Shown here: positions 28,606 to 36,835 of the stretch, in pieces
How positions within the stretch are numbered: the stretch's first letter is position 1
How the letters are laid out: each line of letters opens with the position of its first letter
Notes under the pieces: model-generated
Seen by the model: only the letters and a program-made list of their open reading frames with translations
What the model was told of the DNA's origin: nothing
Databases searched by the model: none
Program-made: the position numbers and the translations under genes
Source of the DNA: Maribacter sp. MMG018
Lineage (GTDB): Bacteria; Bacteroidota; Bacteroidia; Flavobacteriales; Flavobacteriaceae
Direction of reading: 5' to 3'
DNA: 64,000 nucleotides
NCBI RefSeq assembly: GCF_018100785.1
Contig: NZ_JAGJEC010000001.1
Coordinates: 248,001 to 312,000, forward strand

Positions 28606-29291
28606 TAAAGAACAAACTTATACCCTACACCTTTAACCGTCTTAAAATGGTCTTCCCCGATCTTCTCCCGTAATTTTCGAATGTGTACATCAATGGTACG
28701 ACCACCAACCACTACCTCATTGCCCCATACTTTGTCTAAGATTACCTCTCGCTTAAAAACTTTACTGGGTTTTGACGTCAGTAAGGCCAAAAGTTCAAAT
28801 TCTTTTCGAGGTAAAATTATTTCCTCTCCTTTATTAACGATCTTGTACTCCTCTCTATTGATAACAATATCACCTACTTTGGTTATATCCTCTTGCGGAG
28901 CGTCACCTTTTACCATTCTTCTGAGTAAGGCATTTACCTTACTTACCAAAACTTTTGGTTTAATAGGTTTCGTAATATAATCATCTGCCCCTGCATCAAA
29001 ACCGGCAACCTGTGAGTAATCTTCTCCCCTAGCCGTTAAAAAGGTAATAATGGAATGCTCCAGACCTGGCGTTTTGCGCATAATCTCGCAAGCTTCTATA
29101 CCATCCATCTCGGGCATCATCACATCCAATATAATAAGATGGGGCTGCTTTTTTTTGGCTTTTGCAACACCGTCCGCACCATTTTTGGCCGTGATTACTT
29201 CGTAGCCCTCCGCGGACAGATTATAACTTACAATCTCTAGAATATCCGGTTCATCATCGACCAACAATATCTTAATATCCTTCTTTTTCAT
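28605..29291 (-). CDS. PhoB-like (OmpR family) response regulator
   Basis: DNA-binding response regulator of 228 aa. The receiver domain has the acidic pair in LLVDDEPD, phospho-acceptor Asp56 (IILDVMMPEMDG) and Lys108 (YITKPIKPK). The C-terminal winged-helix domain (about 130-228) contains EFELLALLTSKPSKVF and GRTIDVHIRKLREKIG, typical of the OmpR/PhoB subfamily. OmpR-type regulators bind head-to-tail direct repeats with roughly 11-bp spacing, and such repeats lie upstream at 29353-29389. First gene of a regulator-kinase pair. A TACTTTTG -7 box lies 26 bp upstream of the start. Confidence 0.88.
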   Translation of the reverse strand: MKKKDIKILLVDDEPDILEIVSYNLSAEGYEVITAKNGADGVAKAKKKQPHLIILDVMMPEMDGIEACEIMRKTPGLEHSIITFLTARGEDYSQVAGFDAGADDYITKPIKPKVLVSKVNALLRRMVKGDAPQEDITKVGDIVINREEYKIVNKGEEIILPRKEFELLALLTSKPSKVFKREVILDKVWGNEVVVGGRTIDVHIRKLREKIGEDHFKTVKGVGYKFVL

Positions 29292-29316
29292 GGTTTAAAG
29301 TGTGAGGTTATTTTAC

Positions 29317-29324
29317 CAAAAGTA
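29317..29324 (-). promoter_or_regulatory. -7 box (TACTTTTG) for the PhoB/PhoR-like operon
   Basis: Perfect TAnnTTTG match on the minus strand, 26 bp upstream of the regulator ATG. No -33 TTG at standard spacing. The direct repeats that begin 28 bp further upstream could compensate if the promoter is activator-dependent. Confidence 0.5.
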
Positions 29325-29352
29325 CAGATAATCCAATTACCATAAAGTGGCT

Positions 29353-29389
29353 TAACGTTGATTTAATGTAGTAACGTTTAGGTAACATT
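29353..29389. promoter_or_regulatory. Candidate PhoB-type boxes: four 7-bp direct repeats
   Basis: Four related heptamers lie in one orientation: TAACGTT (29353), TAATGTA (29364), TAACGTT (29372) and TAACATT (29383). Members of each pair start 11 bp apart, that is 7 bp plus a 4-bp spacer, the same geometry as the enterobacterial Pho box. The cluster lies between the divergent PhoB-like regulator gene and the duplicated lipoprotein gene and could serve both. That PhoB binds here is inferred from geometry and position. Confidence 0.5.
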
Positions 29390-29517
29390 AATAAAATAAA
29401 GGTTTAATATGGGCATAACCCCACATTTACCTTCTACCAGTTTCTTTGCGGTGTTCAACAAACGGGTGTTTCACAAACGCCCAAAACAATCAATTAATGA
29501 AACTAAGTAGTAACACA

Positions 29518-31890
29518 ATGAAAAAATTAATTTTCTCTTTATTGACAATTGCGTCATTTGCTCTTGTCTCATGTAGTAGTGATGATAATGATCCTATTAT
29601 AACGGATGACGACCCAGGAGAATCTACTGGAGAAGTAATAACCCTAACTGGTGTTTTAACAGAAGACCAAACATGGGAGGCCGAGAACATTTATATACTA
29701 GACGGCAGGGTAGTTGTAGATGAAGGTGTTACTCTTACCATCGAGGCCGGTACCATAGTTAAAGGTGAAGAAGGACTTGAGTCTCTTGCCTCTGCTCTCG
29801 TAATTGACCAAGGTGGTAAACTGATAGCTGAAGGAACCGCTAGTAAACCAATTATATTCACTTCTGTATTGGACGGCATCTCACAAGGTGAGACCACAGG
29901 TACTCTTGGGGCCGGCGACACCGGTCTTTGGGGAGGTATCATTATTTTGGGGAAAGCCCCTATCTCTGTAAACGGAGACCTTGAGACCGCTCAGATAGAA
30001 GGACTACCAGCCGATGAGTCTTATGGACAGTACGGTGGTTCAGATCCTGCCGACAACTCTGGTATCCTTAAATATATATCTATCCGTCATGGTGGTATCA
30101 CTATCGGGCAGGATAACGAGATCAACGGTCTTACCCTTGGTGGTGTAGGTTCCGGTACGGTTATAGAAAACATAGAAGTTGTTGCCAACCAAGATGACGG
30201 TATCGAATGGTTCGGTGGAACCGTAGATGTTACCAATGCTTTGGTTTGGTCTCAAGGCGATGACGGTTTCGATGCCGACCAGGCTTGGAGCGGTACCCTA
30301 TCGAACGGTGTGGTCGTAATGGGCGGTGAATCCGGTACAGGTCTTGAACTTGACGGTCCGGAAGGTAGTGCCACCACAGAAGGCGGTTTTACCATGGAGA
30401 ACATTACCCTTATCGGTGCAGGAACTTCTAGTAAGTACGCTGACCTAAGAGATGGACTTATCGCCAATCTAAACAATGTTTTGGCATATGGTTTCGCAGC
30501 AGAATCAACAGTAAATATCAGTGGTGAAGATTCGGCTACCGAACTTGCCGCCGACCGTATCACCTTCTCTAACTGGGAAATGATTCTTCCTGAGGGAATG
30601 GTTATCGGAGACGTTTTTGCTGGAGATTATAACGAAGGTGACGAAACTAAATTCACAGACAATGCCACTGCCGTAGGAACAGGAACTACCGGAGCCGATA
30701 TTGATGTATTCTCATGGACTTTGGCAGCTAGTAAACAAGCGATCGCCGTTACCCCTACAGGAATCAGTATTACAAAAACAGGCGTTATCAACTCAAATGA
30801 AACCTGGACAGCTGAAAATATATATATATTAGACGGTAGGGTAGTTGTAAACGAAGGTGTTACTCTTACCATCGAGGCCGGTACCATAGTTAAAGGTGAA
30901 GAAGGACTTGAGTCTCTTGCCTCTGCTCTTGTAATCGACCAAGGAGCTAAGCTAATAGCTGAAGGAACCGCTAGTAAACCAATTATATTCACTTCTGTAT
31001 TGGACGGTATCTCACAAGGTGAGACTACAGGTACTCTTGGTACTGCAGATACCGGTCTTTGGGGAGGAATCATTGTTTTGGGGAAAGCCCCTATCTCAGT
31101 AAACGGAGACCTTGAGACCGCTCAGATAGAAGGGTTGCCCGCCGATGAGGCATACGGACAGTACGGTGGTTCAGATCCTGCCGACAACTCCGGTATTCTT
31201 AAATACATATCTATCCGTCATGGTGGTATCACTATCGGGCAGGATAACGAGATCAACGGTCTTACCCTTGGCGGTGTAGGTTCCGGTACGGTTATAGAAA
31301 ACATAGAAGTTGTTGCCAACCAAGATGACGGTATCGAATGGTTCGGTGGAACCGTAGATGTTACCAATGCTATCGTATGGTCACAGGGTGATGACGGTTT
31401 TGATGCCGACCAGGCTTGGAGCGGTACCCTTTCTAACGGTGTAGTCGTCATGGGCGGTGAATCCGGTACAGGTCTTGAACTTGACGGACCTGAAGGTAGT
31501 GCCACCACAGAAGGCGGTTTTACCATGGAGAACATTACCCTTATCGGTGCAGGAACTTCTAGTAAGTACGCTGACCTAAGAGATGGCCTTATCGCCGACC
31601 TAAACAATGTTTTGGCATATGGCTTCGCGGCAGAATCAACAGTAAAGATCAGTGGTGCGGATTCGGCTACCGAACTTGCCGCCGACCGTATCACCTTCTC
31701 TAACTGGGAAATAGTTGTTCCTGAAGGAACTACACTAGCCGATACTTTCGCTGGTGACTATACCGCCGGAGATGAAACCAAATTCACAACTAACGCTACC
31801 GCAATTACAAGTGCTACAGAAGCAAGTGAAGGTGTAGGTGCCGATCTATCGGTATTTTCATGGGCCTTGGCTTCTAGTGAATTAGAATAG
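29518..31890 (+). CDS. Lipoprotein with two near-identical beta-helix-like repeats
   Basis: Secreted lipoprotein of 790 aa, start set at the ATG at 29518 because this gives a textbook lipoprotein signal (MKKLIFSLLTIASFALVSC, lipobox Cys19, then SSDDND). ATGs at 29446 and 29497 only add a leader before it. The body is two copies of one ~375-residue unit (residues 45-421 and 422-790), each opening with G-V-x5-TWxAENIYILDGRVVV and rich in Gly, Asp, Thr and Ile with short periodic strands such as TLTIEAGTIVKGEEG, suggesting a right-handed parallel beta-helix. I do not recognise a characterised family. Position after the Pho-like boxes and before a TonB-dependent receptor suggests a surface-exposed partner in nutrient uptake. 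Confidence 0.8.
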   Translation: MKKLIFSLLTIASFALVSCSSDDNDPIITDDDPGESTGEVITLTGVLTEDQTWEAENIYILDGRVVVDEGVTLTIEAGTIVKGEEGLESLASALVIDQGGKLIAEGTASKPIIFTSVLDGISQGETTGTLGAGDTGLWGGIIILGKAPISVNGDLETAQIEGLPADESYGQYGGSDPADNSGILKYISIRHGGITIGQDNEINGLTLGGVGSGTVIENIEVVANQDDGIEWFGGTVDVTNALVWSQGDDGFDADQAWSGTLSNGVVVMGGESGTGLELDGPEGSATTEGGFTMENITLIGAGTSSKYADLRDGLIANLNNVLAYGFAAESTVNISGEDSATELAADRITFSNWEMILPEGMVIGDVFAGDYNEGDETKFTDNATAVGTGTTGADIDVFSWTLAASKQAIAVTPTGISITKTGVINSNETWTAENIYILDGRVVVNEGVTLTIEAGTIVKGEEGLESLASALVIDQGAKLIAEGTASKPIIFTSVLDGISQGETTGTLGTADTGLWGGIIVLGKAPISVNGDLETAQIEGLPADEAYGQYGGSDPADNSGILKYISIRHGGITIGQDNEINGLTLGGVGSGTVIENIEVVANQDDGIEWFGGTVDVTNAIVWSQGDDGFDADQAWSGTLSNGVVVMGGESGTGLELDGPEGSATTEGGFTMENITLIGAGTSSKYADLRDGLIADLNNVLAYGFAAESTVKISGADSATELAADRITFSNWEIVVPEGTTLADTFAGDYTAGDETKFTTNATAITSATEASEGVGADLSVFSWALASSELE
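29650..30780 (+). repeat. Tandem duplication inside the lipoprotein gene, unit 1
   Basis: First copy of an internal tandem duplication with a period of 1131 bp (377 codons). Long stretches are identical to unit 2 at nucleotide level, including most third-codon positions. The divergence is concentrated at the two ends of the unit. Confidence 0.92.
30781..31890 (+). repeat. Tandem duplication inside the lipoprotein gene, unit 2
   Basis: Second copy of the 1131-bp period. Protein differences from unit 1 are few in the core (for example N/D, L/I and G/A exchanges), and synonymous changes are sparse. This implies recent duplication or ongoing gene conversion. Confidence 0.92.
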
Positions 31891-31923
31891 TAATACAGTA
31901 AAAATTACTCAAAGAAAAATAGT

Positions 31924-31962
31924 GTCCAAAGGCTTAGAAATAAGCCTTTGGACTATTTTATT
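31924..31962 (+). terminator. Strong hairpin between lipoprotein and receptor genes
   Basis: Perfect 13-bp stem (31924-31936 with 31941-31953) closed by a GAAA tetraloop and followed by an interrupted T run (TATTTTATT). It lies 33 bp after the lipoprotein stop and 31 bp before the receptor ATG, so it may terminate most transcripts and set a high lipoprotein to receptor ratio, or stabilise the upstream mRNA end. Confidence 0.8.
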
Positions 31963-31992
31963 AAATAATTGAGCCTCATAAACTTAAACAAA

Positions 31993-34815
31993 ATGCTGAA
32001 AAAAATTCTCTTTGCAACCTCCTTTGTTCTTACACAGTGGTGTTTTGCTCAAACTGGGACCATATCGGGAAAAATGATGGACGGTGAATTTAACGATGTA
32101 CTCCCATTCGCCAATGTCTTAATACAAGGCACAACGATAGGTGCATCTTCCGACTTTGACGGAATCTACTCTCTAGAGGTTGAACCTGGCACCTATACGG
32201 TTGTCTTTTCTTATCTCGGTTATACCTCAAAAGAAATAACAGGTGTTGTGGTCGAAGCCGATAAAACGGTCGAAGTAAATGTAACACTAGAACCGGCATC
32301 TTCGCAGTTAGATGAAGTAGTTGTAACGACCACGGTAAGCAAAAACACGGAGGCTTCCGTATTAAACCTTCAAAAAAATTCGGTTACCTTAATGGACGGA
32401 TTATCACTAGAGGCCATGAAAACCGCGGGTGCAAGTAACATTGCCTCGGCCATTAAAAGTGTTCCGGGCGTATCTGTACAAGATGGAAAATACGTGTTTG
32501 TTAGAGGTTTGGGAGACCGTTATACCAAATCTATTTTGAACGGAATGGACATACCTGGTTTAGATCCGGATAAGAATACCGTTCAAATGGATATCTTTCC
32601 TACCAATATTCTAGAAAATATAATAGTACTTAAATCTGCAGCGGCCGAATTACCTGCCGATTTTACAGGTGGTGTAGTAAATATCGTTACCAAAGATTTT
32701 CCTACCCAGAAACAAATGTCAATTTCGGCATCTGTTGGATATAGCCCCAAAATGCATTTTAATGACAATTATGTTTCCTATGAAGGTAGTGGGACCGATT
32801 TTATAGGTTTTGACGATGGAATGAGAGATTTGCCCATTTCCAAGGATACTGATATTCCAAACCCGTCCAATTCTGCAGAAAATGGCAGTTTAGAAGCTAT
32901 TACCCGTTCTTTTGACAAAACATTGGCTACGGAACGTAAAAACTCTAAACCTGATTTTAGTTTAGGTTTCAGCTATGGCAATCAGTTTAATGTAGGCGAA
33001 GACAACAAACTTGGTTTTATTGCTTCTATAGATTACAAGAATTCAACTACCTTTTATGAGGGTTTTGAAAATGGTATCTACCAAAAAAGTCCCGATAGCA
33101 ATGTCAATGAGCTACGTTTTGACAGAAAACAACAAGGGGATCTAGGCTCTAACAATGTGTTGGCCTCTATACTGACCGGACTATCTTATAAAACAGGAAA
33201 ATCAAAATATAAATTAAACCTGTTACATATTCAAAATGGAGAGTCAAAAGCAGCTTTTTTTAATCAAGAAACACAACTTTCCAACAATATCAATGTAAAT
33301 AAAGATAATTTGGAGTATTACCAACGTTCGGTATCAAACATTCTGCTTTCGGGAAAACACACTTCTGAAGATGCTTCTTTTATTACCGAGTGGAGCCTAT
33401 CGCCTACCTTGGCCAAGGTACAGGACAAAGATGTAAGGTTAACCACTTTCATCATAGACCCTGACGGTTTCTCTATAAGCTCAGATGCCGGGTTTCCACA
33501 ACGTCTTTGGAGAGACCTTGAAGAAGTGAATGCCGTTGGAAAAATCGATTTTTCGAAAAGTTATGAGATGTTCGGCAACAAATCTATGCTCAAGTTCGGA
33601 GGCCTCTATAGTTACAAACAAAGAGAGTACGATATACAGAACTACAACATTGCCTTTCGTAATTTTACGACCTCAGATCTAAATGGTGATCCAAATGCAA
33701 TTTTGGCCGATGAGAATATATGGACGCTAGATAGCAATTCGGGTGCATACATTAGAGGTAATTTTCAACCGGCCAACAGTTATGACTCTGACCAGACCAC
33801 CATAGCGGGCTATCTATCCAACGAATTTAAATTTTCTGAGAAATTCCGTGCCATCCTCGGTGTAAGGGCAGAACAGTTTACTACCCACTTTACAGGACAG
33901 AACAATACCGGTACCGAAATTTATGACAATGTAAAAACCATAGATAAACTCGATTTCTTTCCTTCCGCTAACTTAATTTATGGATTTAAAGAAAACGTAA
34001 ACTTTAGGGTCTCCTATTCTAAAACTACGGCAAGACCAAGTTTCAAAGAACTTTCTGTAGTACAGATCACCGATCTATTAACAGGTAGGCTCTTTATTGG
34101 TAATACAGACCTGACACCTACCTACATCGATAATTTTGACTTTAGATTCGAGGTTTTTGGCGACAGGGCACAAATGGTAGCTTTCAGTAGTTTTTACAAA
34201 AAATTTAAAGACCCGATCGAAATCGTTGCATATAGCAATGTAGCACCAAATCAAATTACACCGCGCAACTCCCCTTCGGCAGATGTATTCGGATTTGAAT
34301 TGGAGGCACGTAAAAACTTCGGGTTTATTTCCGAAGGCCTTAGTGACCTTAGCCTTAACCTGAACGTTTCTATTATCGAGTCTAAAATTGAAATGGCCAA
34401 AGGAGAAGACCAAGAATATGAAACAAGACAGATTTTTGCCAGAGACGGTGAAACTATCGACGATACAAGACAGTTACAAGGGCAATCGCCTTATCTAATA
34501 AACGTAGGCCTTAACTACAGCAATAGGGAAAGCGGTTTTGAAACCGGACTATTCTACAATGTTCAAGGAAAAACATTGGAGATTATTGGTTTTGGGCAAA
34601 ATGCGGATGTATTTATACAACCCTTCAACAGCTTAAATTTTAACATCTCAAAAACTTTTGGAGAAGAACAACGTTCTAAAGTTAGCTTTAAAGCAAACAA
34701 CCTACTTGGCGATACCAGAGAGAGTTTGTACGAATCTTTTGGAGGAATCACCAATCGTTCTTCCTATAGAGATCCCGGAATGGCATTTTCTTTAGGTTAC
34801 AGCCTATCTTTTTAA
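31993..34815 (+). CDS. TonB-dependent outer-membrane receptor
   Basis: Outer-membrane active transporter of 940 aa from the ATG at 31993 (a TTG at 31969 would add eight residues ahead of the signal peptide). Signal peptide to about residue 19; carboxypeptidase-regulatory-like domain at about 22-105 (TISGKMMDGE, PFANVLIQGT, GTYTVVFSYLGY); plug domain at about 110-230 with FVRGLGDRYTKSILNGM and GGVVNIVTKD; then a beta-barrel ending in the aromatic strand LGYSLSF. No SusD-type partner is adjacent, and the duplicated lipoprotein upstream takes that position. The ligand is unknown; phosphate or a phosphorylated compound is suggested only by the neighbouring PhoB/PhoR-like genes and boxes. Confidence 0.9.
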   Translation: MLKKILFATSFVLTQWCFAQTGTISGKMMDGEFNDVLPFANVLIQGTTIGASSDFDGIYSLEVEPGTYTVVFSYLGYTSKEITGVVVEADKTVEVNVTLEPASSQLDEVVVTTTVSKNTEASVLNLQKNSVTLMDGLSLEAMKTAGASNIASAIKSVPGVSVQDGKYVFVRGLGDRYTKSILNGMDIPGLDPDKNTVQMDIFPTNILENIIVLKSAAAELPADFTGGVVNIVTKDFPTQKQMSISASVGYSPKMHFNDNYVSYEGSGTDFIGFDDGMRDLPISKDTDIPNPSNSAENGSLEAITRSFDKTLATERKNSKPDFSLGFSYGNQFNVGEDNKLGFIASIDYKNSTTFYEGFENGIYQKSPDSNVNELRFDRKQQGDLGSNNVLASILTGLSYKTGKSKYKLNLLHIQNGESKAAFFNQETQLSNNINVNKDNLEYYQRSVSNILLSGKHTSEDASFITEWSLSPTLAKVQDKDVRLTTFIIDPDGFSISSDAGFPQRLWRDLEEVNAVGKIDFSKSYEMFGNKSMLKFGGLYSYKQREYDIQNYNIAFRNFTTSDLNGDPNAILADENIWTLDSNSGAYIRGNFQPANSYDSDQTTIAGYLSNEFKFSEKFRAILGVRAEQFTTHFTGQNNTGTEIYDNVKTIDKLDFFPSANLIYGFKENVNFRVSYSKTTARPSFKELSVVQITDLLTGRLFIGNTDLTPTYIDNFDFRFEVFGDRAQMVAFSSFYKKFKDPIEIVAYSNVAPNQITPRNSPSADVFGFELEARKNFGFISEGLSDLSLNLNVSIIESKIEMAKGEDQEYETRQIFARDGETIDDTRQLQGQSPYLINVGLNYSNRESGFETGLFYNVQGKTLEIIGFGQNADVFIQPFNSLNFNISKTFGEEQRSKVSFKANNLLGDTRESLYESFGGITNRSSYRDPGMAFSLGYSLSF

Positions 34816-34839
34816 GAAATACCTTCTTTTATTATCAAG

Positions 34840-34864
34840 AAAGCCCGCTCAAAGCGGGCTTTTT
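34840..34864 (+). terminator. Rho-independent terminator after the receptor gene
   Basis: Ten-bp stem (34840-34849 with 34853-34862) with a GC-rich core GCCCGC/GCGGGC, a CAA loop and a T run, 24 bp after the receptor stop. Confidence 0.88.
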
Positions 34865-34903
34865 CACCTTTTGTCGAAAAATTGCAAGAAAGCACTGTAT
34901 CCA

Positions 34904-34936
34904 ATTGACTTTCAGACACTATAATTCCTATATTTG
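34904..34936 (+). promoter_or_regulatory. Bacteroidota promoter: ATTG (-33) N21 TATATTTG (-7)
   Basis: The -7 box TATATTTG is at 34929-34936 and an ATTG at 34904-34907 lies 21 bp further upstream. Transcription would begin near 34942, which excludes the TTG codon at 34934 as start and supports the ATG at 34964. Confidence 0.55.
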
Positions 34937-34963
34937 TGGCATAGCATTTGTAACCAGCTATAT

Positions 34964-35272
34964 ATGAAGCACATTTACCTGATTATTTTCTTTTTCTTTT
35001 TTTCTTTTAGCTATGGGCAAAGTACCCATAACAAGGGGGACATAGAAGGTTTTAGCATGTATCCGAACCCTGTTACGAACGGTAAGGTGTACATTTCTAC
35101 CGCCACTAATAATCCCAAAGAAATCTTGATTTATGATGTCTTGGGAACCCTAGTACTAAAGACCACTATTCTGGGTAAAGAATTACGTCTTTCAGATTTG
35201 GATGCCGGGGTATATGTACTACGTGTATTTGAAAAGGATAAAATGGTTACTCGTAAACTAATTATCAAATAG
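34964..35272 (+). CDS. Stand-alone type IX secretion sorting domain protein 1
   Basis: Tiny secreted protein of 102 aa. Signal peptide MKHIYLIIFFFFFSFSYG is followed by about ten residues and then a complete type A C-terminal sorting domain: MYPNPV, KVYIS, ILIYDVLG, LVLK, LDAGVYVLRV and KLIIK at the very end. In known T9SS substrates this ~75-residue domain is the tail of a large enzyme or adhesin, guiding it through the pore before removal or anchoring. Here there is no cargo. It resembles the next gene in layout and sequence, so the two are paralogues. It could be a truncated remnant, but intact signal, promoter and sorting domain argue for function. Confidence 0.82.
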   Translation: MKHIYLIIFFFFFSFSYGQSTHNKGDIEGFSMYPNPVTNGKVYISTATNNPKEILIYDVLGTLVLKTTILGKELRLSDLDAGVYVLRVFEKDKMVTRKLIIK

Positions 35273-35438
35273 TTAGCACCCCTATTCCTTTTATCACCAA
35301 ATCGATTATCGGTAAATAAAACCGATGAAATGCCTATCGTAAATTATTGACATACAAAATTTTGCCGTTCACAACATTTTTAAGTGCATGGTATAACAAA
35401 TGGATACTTTTATGGTGTTGATCCCAAATCAATACCCA

Positions 35439-35762
35439 ATGAAAAAACTCTACTTTATCCTACTTATGGGTCTTACCCTTTCTGTATACGGACAAGATTC
35501 TATCGATTTTCGAAACCTGAAAAATGATGAAATTTCCGGTTTCAAACTATACCCTAATCCAGCTACAGCCGATATTGTCCATATAACTACGGAACAAAAC
35601 AGCCTCAAGACCGTCCGTATTTATGATGTTTTTGGAGAATTGGTACTTACGGATAGAATTTCAAACAAATTATTGGATATCTCACGTCTTTCGCCAGGTG
35701 TATATGTTGTACAGGTTACCGAAAATCAAAAATCAATCAACCGAAAACTAGTGGTCAAATAG
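35439..35762 (+). CDS. Stand-alone type IX secretion sorting domain protein 2
   Basis: Secreted protein of 107 aa, start at the ATG at 35439 (MKKLYFILLMGLTLSVYGQ signal peptide); an upstream in-frame start at 35400 adds 13 residues before the signal. After a linker of about 20 residues it is all type A sorting domain: LYPNPAT, VHITT, VRIYDVFG, ELVLT, LSPGVYVVQV and KLVVK at the C terminus. It lies 166 bp after its paralogue; an ATCGGT/ACCGAT inverted repeat is in the gap. No cargo domain is present. The function is unknown. Confidence 0.82.
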   Translation: MKKLYFILLMGLTLSVYGQDSIDFRNLKNDEISGFKLYPNPATADIVHITTEQNSLKTVRIYDVFGELVLTDRISNKLLDISRLSPGVYVVQVTENQKSINRKLVVK

Positions 35763-35831
35763 GATTATCTAGCAGGCACCAAAATCTTTGCAAGACCACG
35801 ATAATTACCTGCACATTTCTATAGTGTTCTG

Positions 35832-35839
35832 TACCTTTG
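35832..35839 (+). promoter_or_regulatory. -7 box (TACCTTTG) for the LuxE-like gene
   Basis: Perfect TAnnTTTG, 18 bp before the ATG at 35858. It overlaps the TTG at 35837 and so rules that codon out as start. No -33 TTG at proper spacing. Confidence 0.5.
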
Positions 35840-35857
35840 CTGCAACTTGTAGCATAC

Positions 35858-36835
35858 ATGAACAACAAAGATATTTTTAATATTGATTCGGATAAAGATT
35901 TCTTGTCCATCACCTTGGACACCTTTCTGTATCAATACTCCCATAATACCGTTTACAGAAAATATTGCGACCTTCTTAAGGTAGACCCCAAAAAAGTCAA
36001 GGGTTTAAAAGATATTCCCTTTCTACCCATACAGTTCTTTAAAGACCACAAAATCGTTAGCGACACTAACACTCCTGAAGTCACTTTTACCAGCAGCGGT
36101 ACCACAGGAAGTACTACCAGCAAACATTTTGTAACGGACCTTTCTTTATACGAAGAAAGCTATCTAAAAGCTTTTACCAAATTCTACGGATCACCAAAAG
36201 ACTATTGCATACTAGCTCTTTTGCCTTCGTATCTAGAACGTACGGGATCATCGTTAATATATATGGTGAACGATCTAATAAAGCGATCAGAACACCCTAA
36301 AAGTGGCTTTTTTCTTAACGATTTTGATAAGCTGAAAGATTATTTGACAGCTTTGAACGACCAACAAGAAAAAACCTTGTTGATCGGTGTGTCTTTTGGT
36401 CTTCTCGATTTTTGTGAACAACATCGATTAAAGCTGAACAACACCATTGTTATGGAAACCGGTGGTATGAAGGGCAGAAGAAAAGAACTAATACGAAAAG
36501 AACTGCACGAGATACTACAACAAGGGTTCGGTGTAGACAGCATACACTCCGAATACGGAATGACAGAGCTTCTTTCACAAGCTTACTCAAAGGGTAACAG
36601 CCTTTTTGAATGCCCGCCTTGGATGAGAATTATGATCAGGGATACCGAAGACCCCTTAACTATTTTACCGAACGGCAAAGTTGGCGGAATCAACGTAATT
36701 GATCTGGCAAACAAGAATTCTTGTTCTTTTATAGCCACTCAAGATCTGGGGAAAATATACGATTCTGGAAAATTTGAAATTCTTGGAAGGTACGACCATT
36801 CCGATATTAGAGGTTGTAATTTAATGGCGCTCTAG
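35858..36835 (+). CDS. LuxE/PaaK-like acyl-protein synthetase
   Basis: Adenylate-forming family protein of 325 aa. The phosphate-binding loop reads FTSSGTTGST (77-86), and a later HSEYGMTELLSQAY matches the E-Y-G-x-T-E adenylation motif of LuxE-type enzymes. A final GRYDHSDIRGCNLMAL segment corresponds to the hinge and short C-terminal region. The expected chemistry is ATP-dependent activation of a carboxylate and transfer to a thiol on itself or a partner. Bacteroidota carry such single genes without lux partners; the substrate is unknown. Its 3' end overlaps the convergent lipoprotein gene by 4 bp. Confidence 0.82.
   Translation: MNNKDIFNIDSDKDFLSITLDTFLYQYSHNTVYRKYCDLLKVDPKKVKGLKDIPFLPIQFFKDHKIVSDTNTPEVTFTSSGTTGSTTSKHFVTDLSLYEESYLKAFTKFYGSPKDYCILALLPSYLERTGSSLIYMVNDLIKRSEHPKSGFFLNDFDKLKDYLTALNDQQEKTLLIGVSFGLLDFCEQHRLKLNNTIVMETGGMKGRRKELIRKELHEILQQGFGVDSIHSEYGMTELLSQAYSKGNSLFECPPWMRIMIRDTEDPLTILPNGKVGGINVIDLANKNSCSFIATQDLGKIYDSGKFEILGRYDHSDIRGCNLMAL

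Noticed and set aside
30627-31694. Long minus-strand open frames inside the duplicated lipoprotein gene
   Set aside because: They are antisense shadows created by the repetitive, biased codon use; the two copies mirror the duplication and lack a start context.
29650-31890. Mobile element or assembly artefact as cause of the internal repeat
   Set aside because: The repeat is in frame, has distinct end sequences in each copy and scattered silent changes, so it is a real internal gene duplication as far as the sequence shows.
35308-35326. Inverted repeat ATCGGT/ACCGAT between the two sorting-domain genes as terminator
   Set aside because: The stem is only 6 bp and there is no T run after it.
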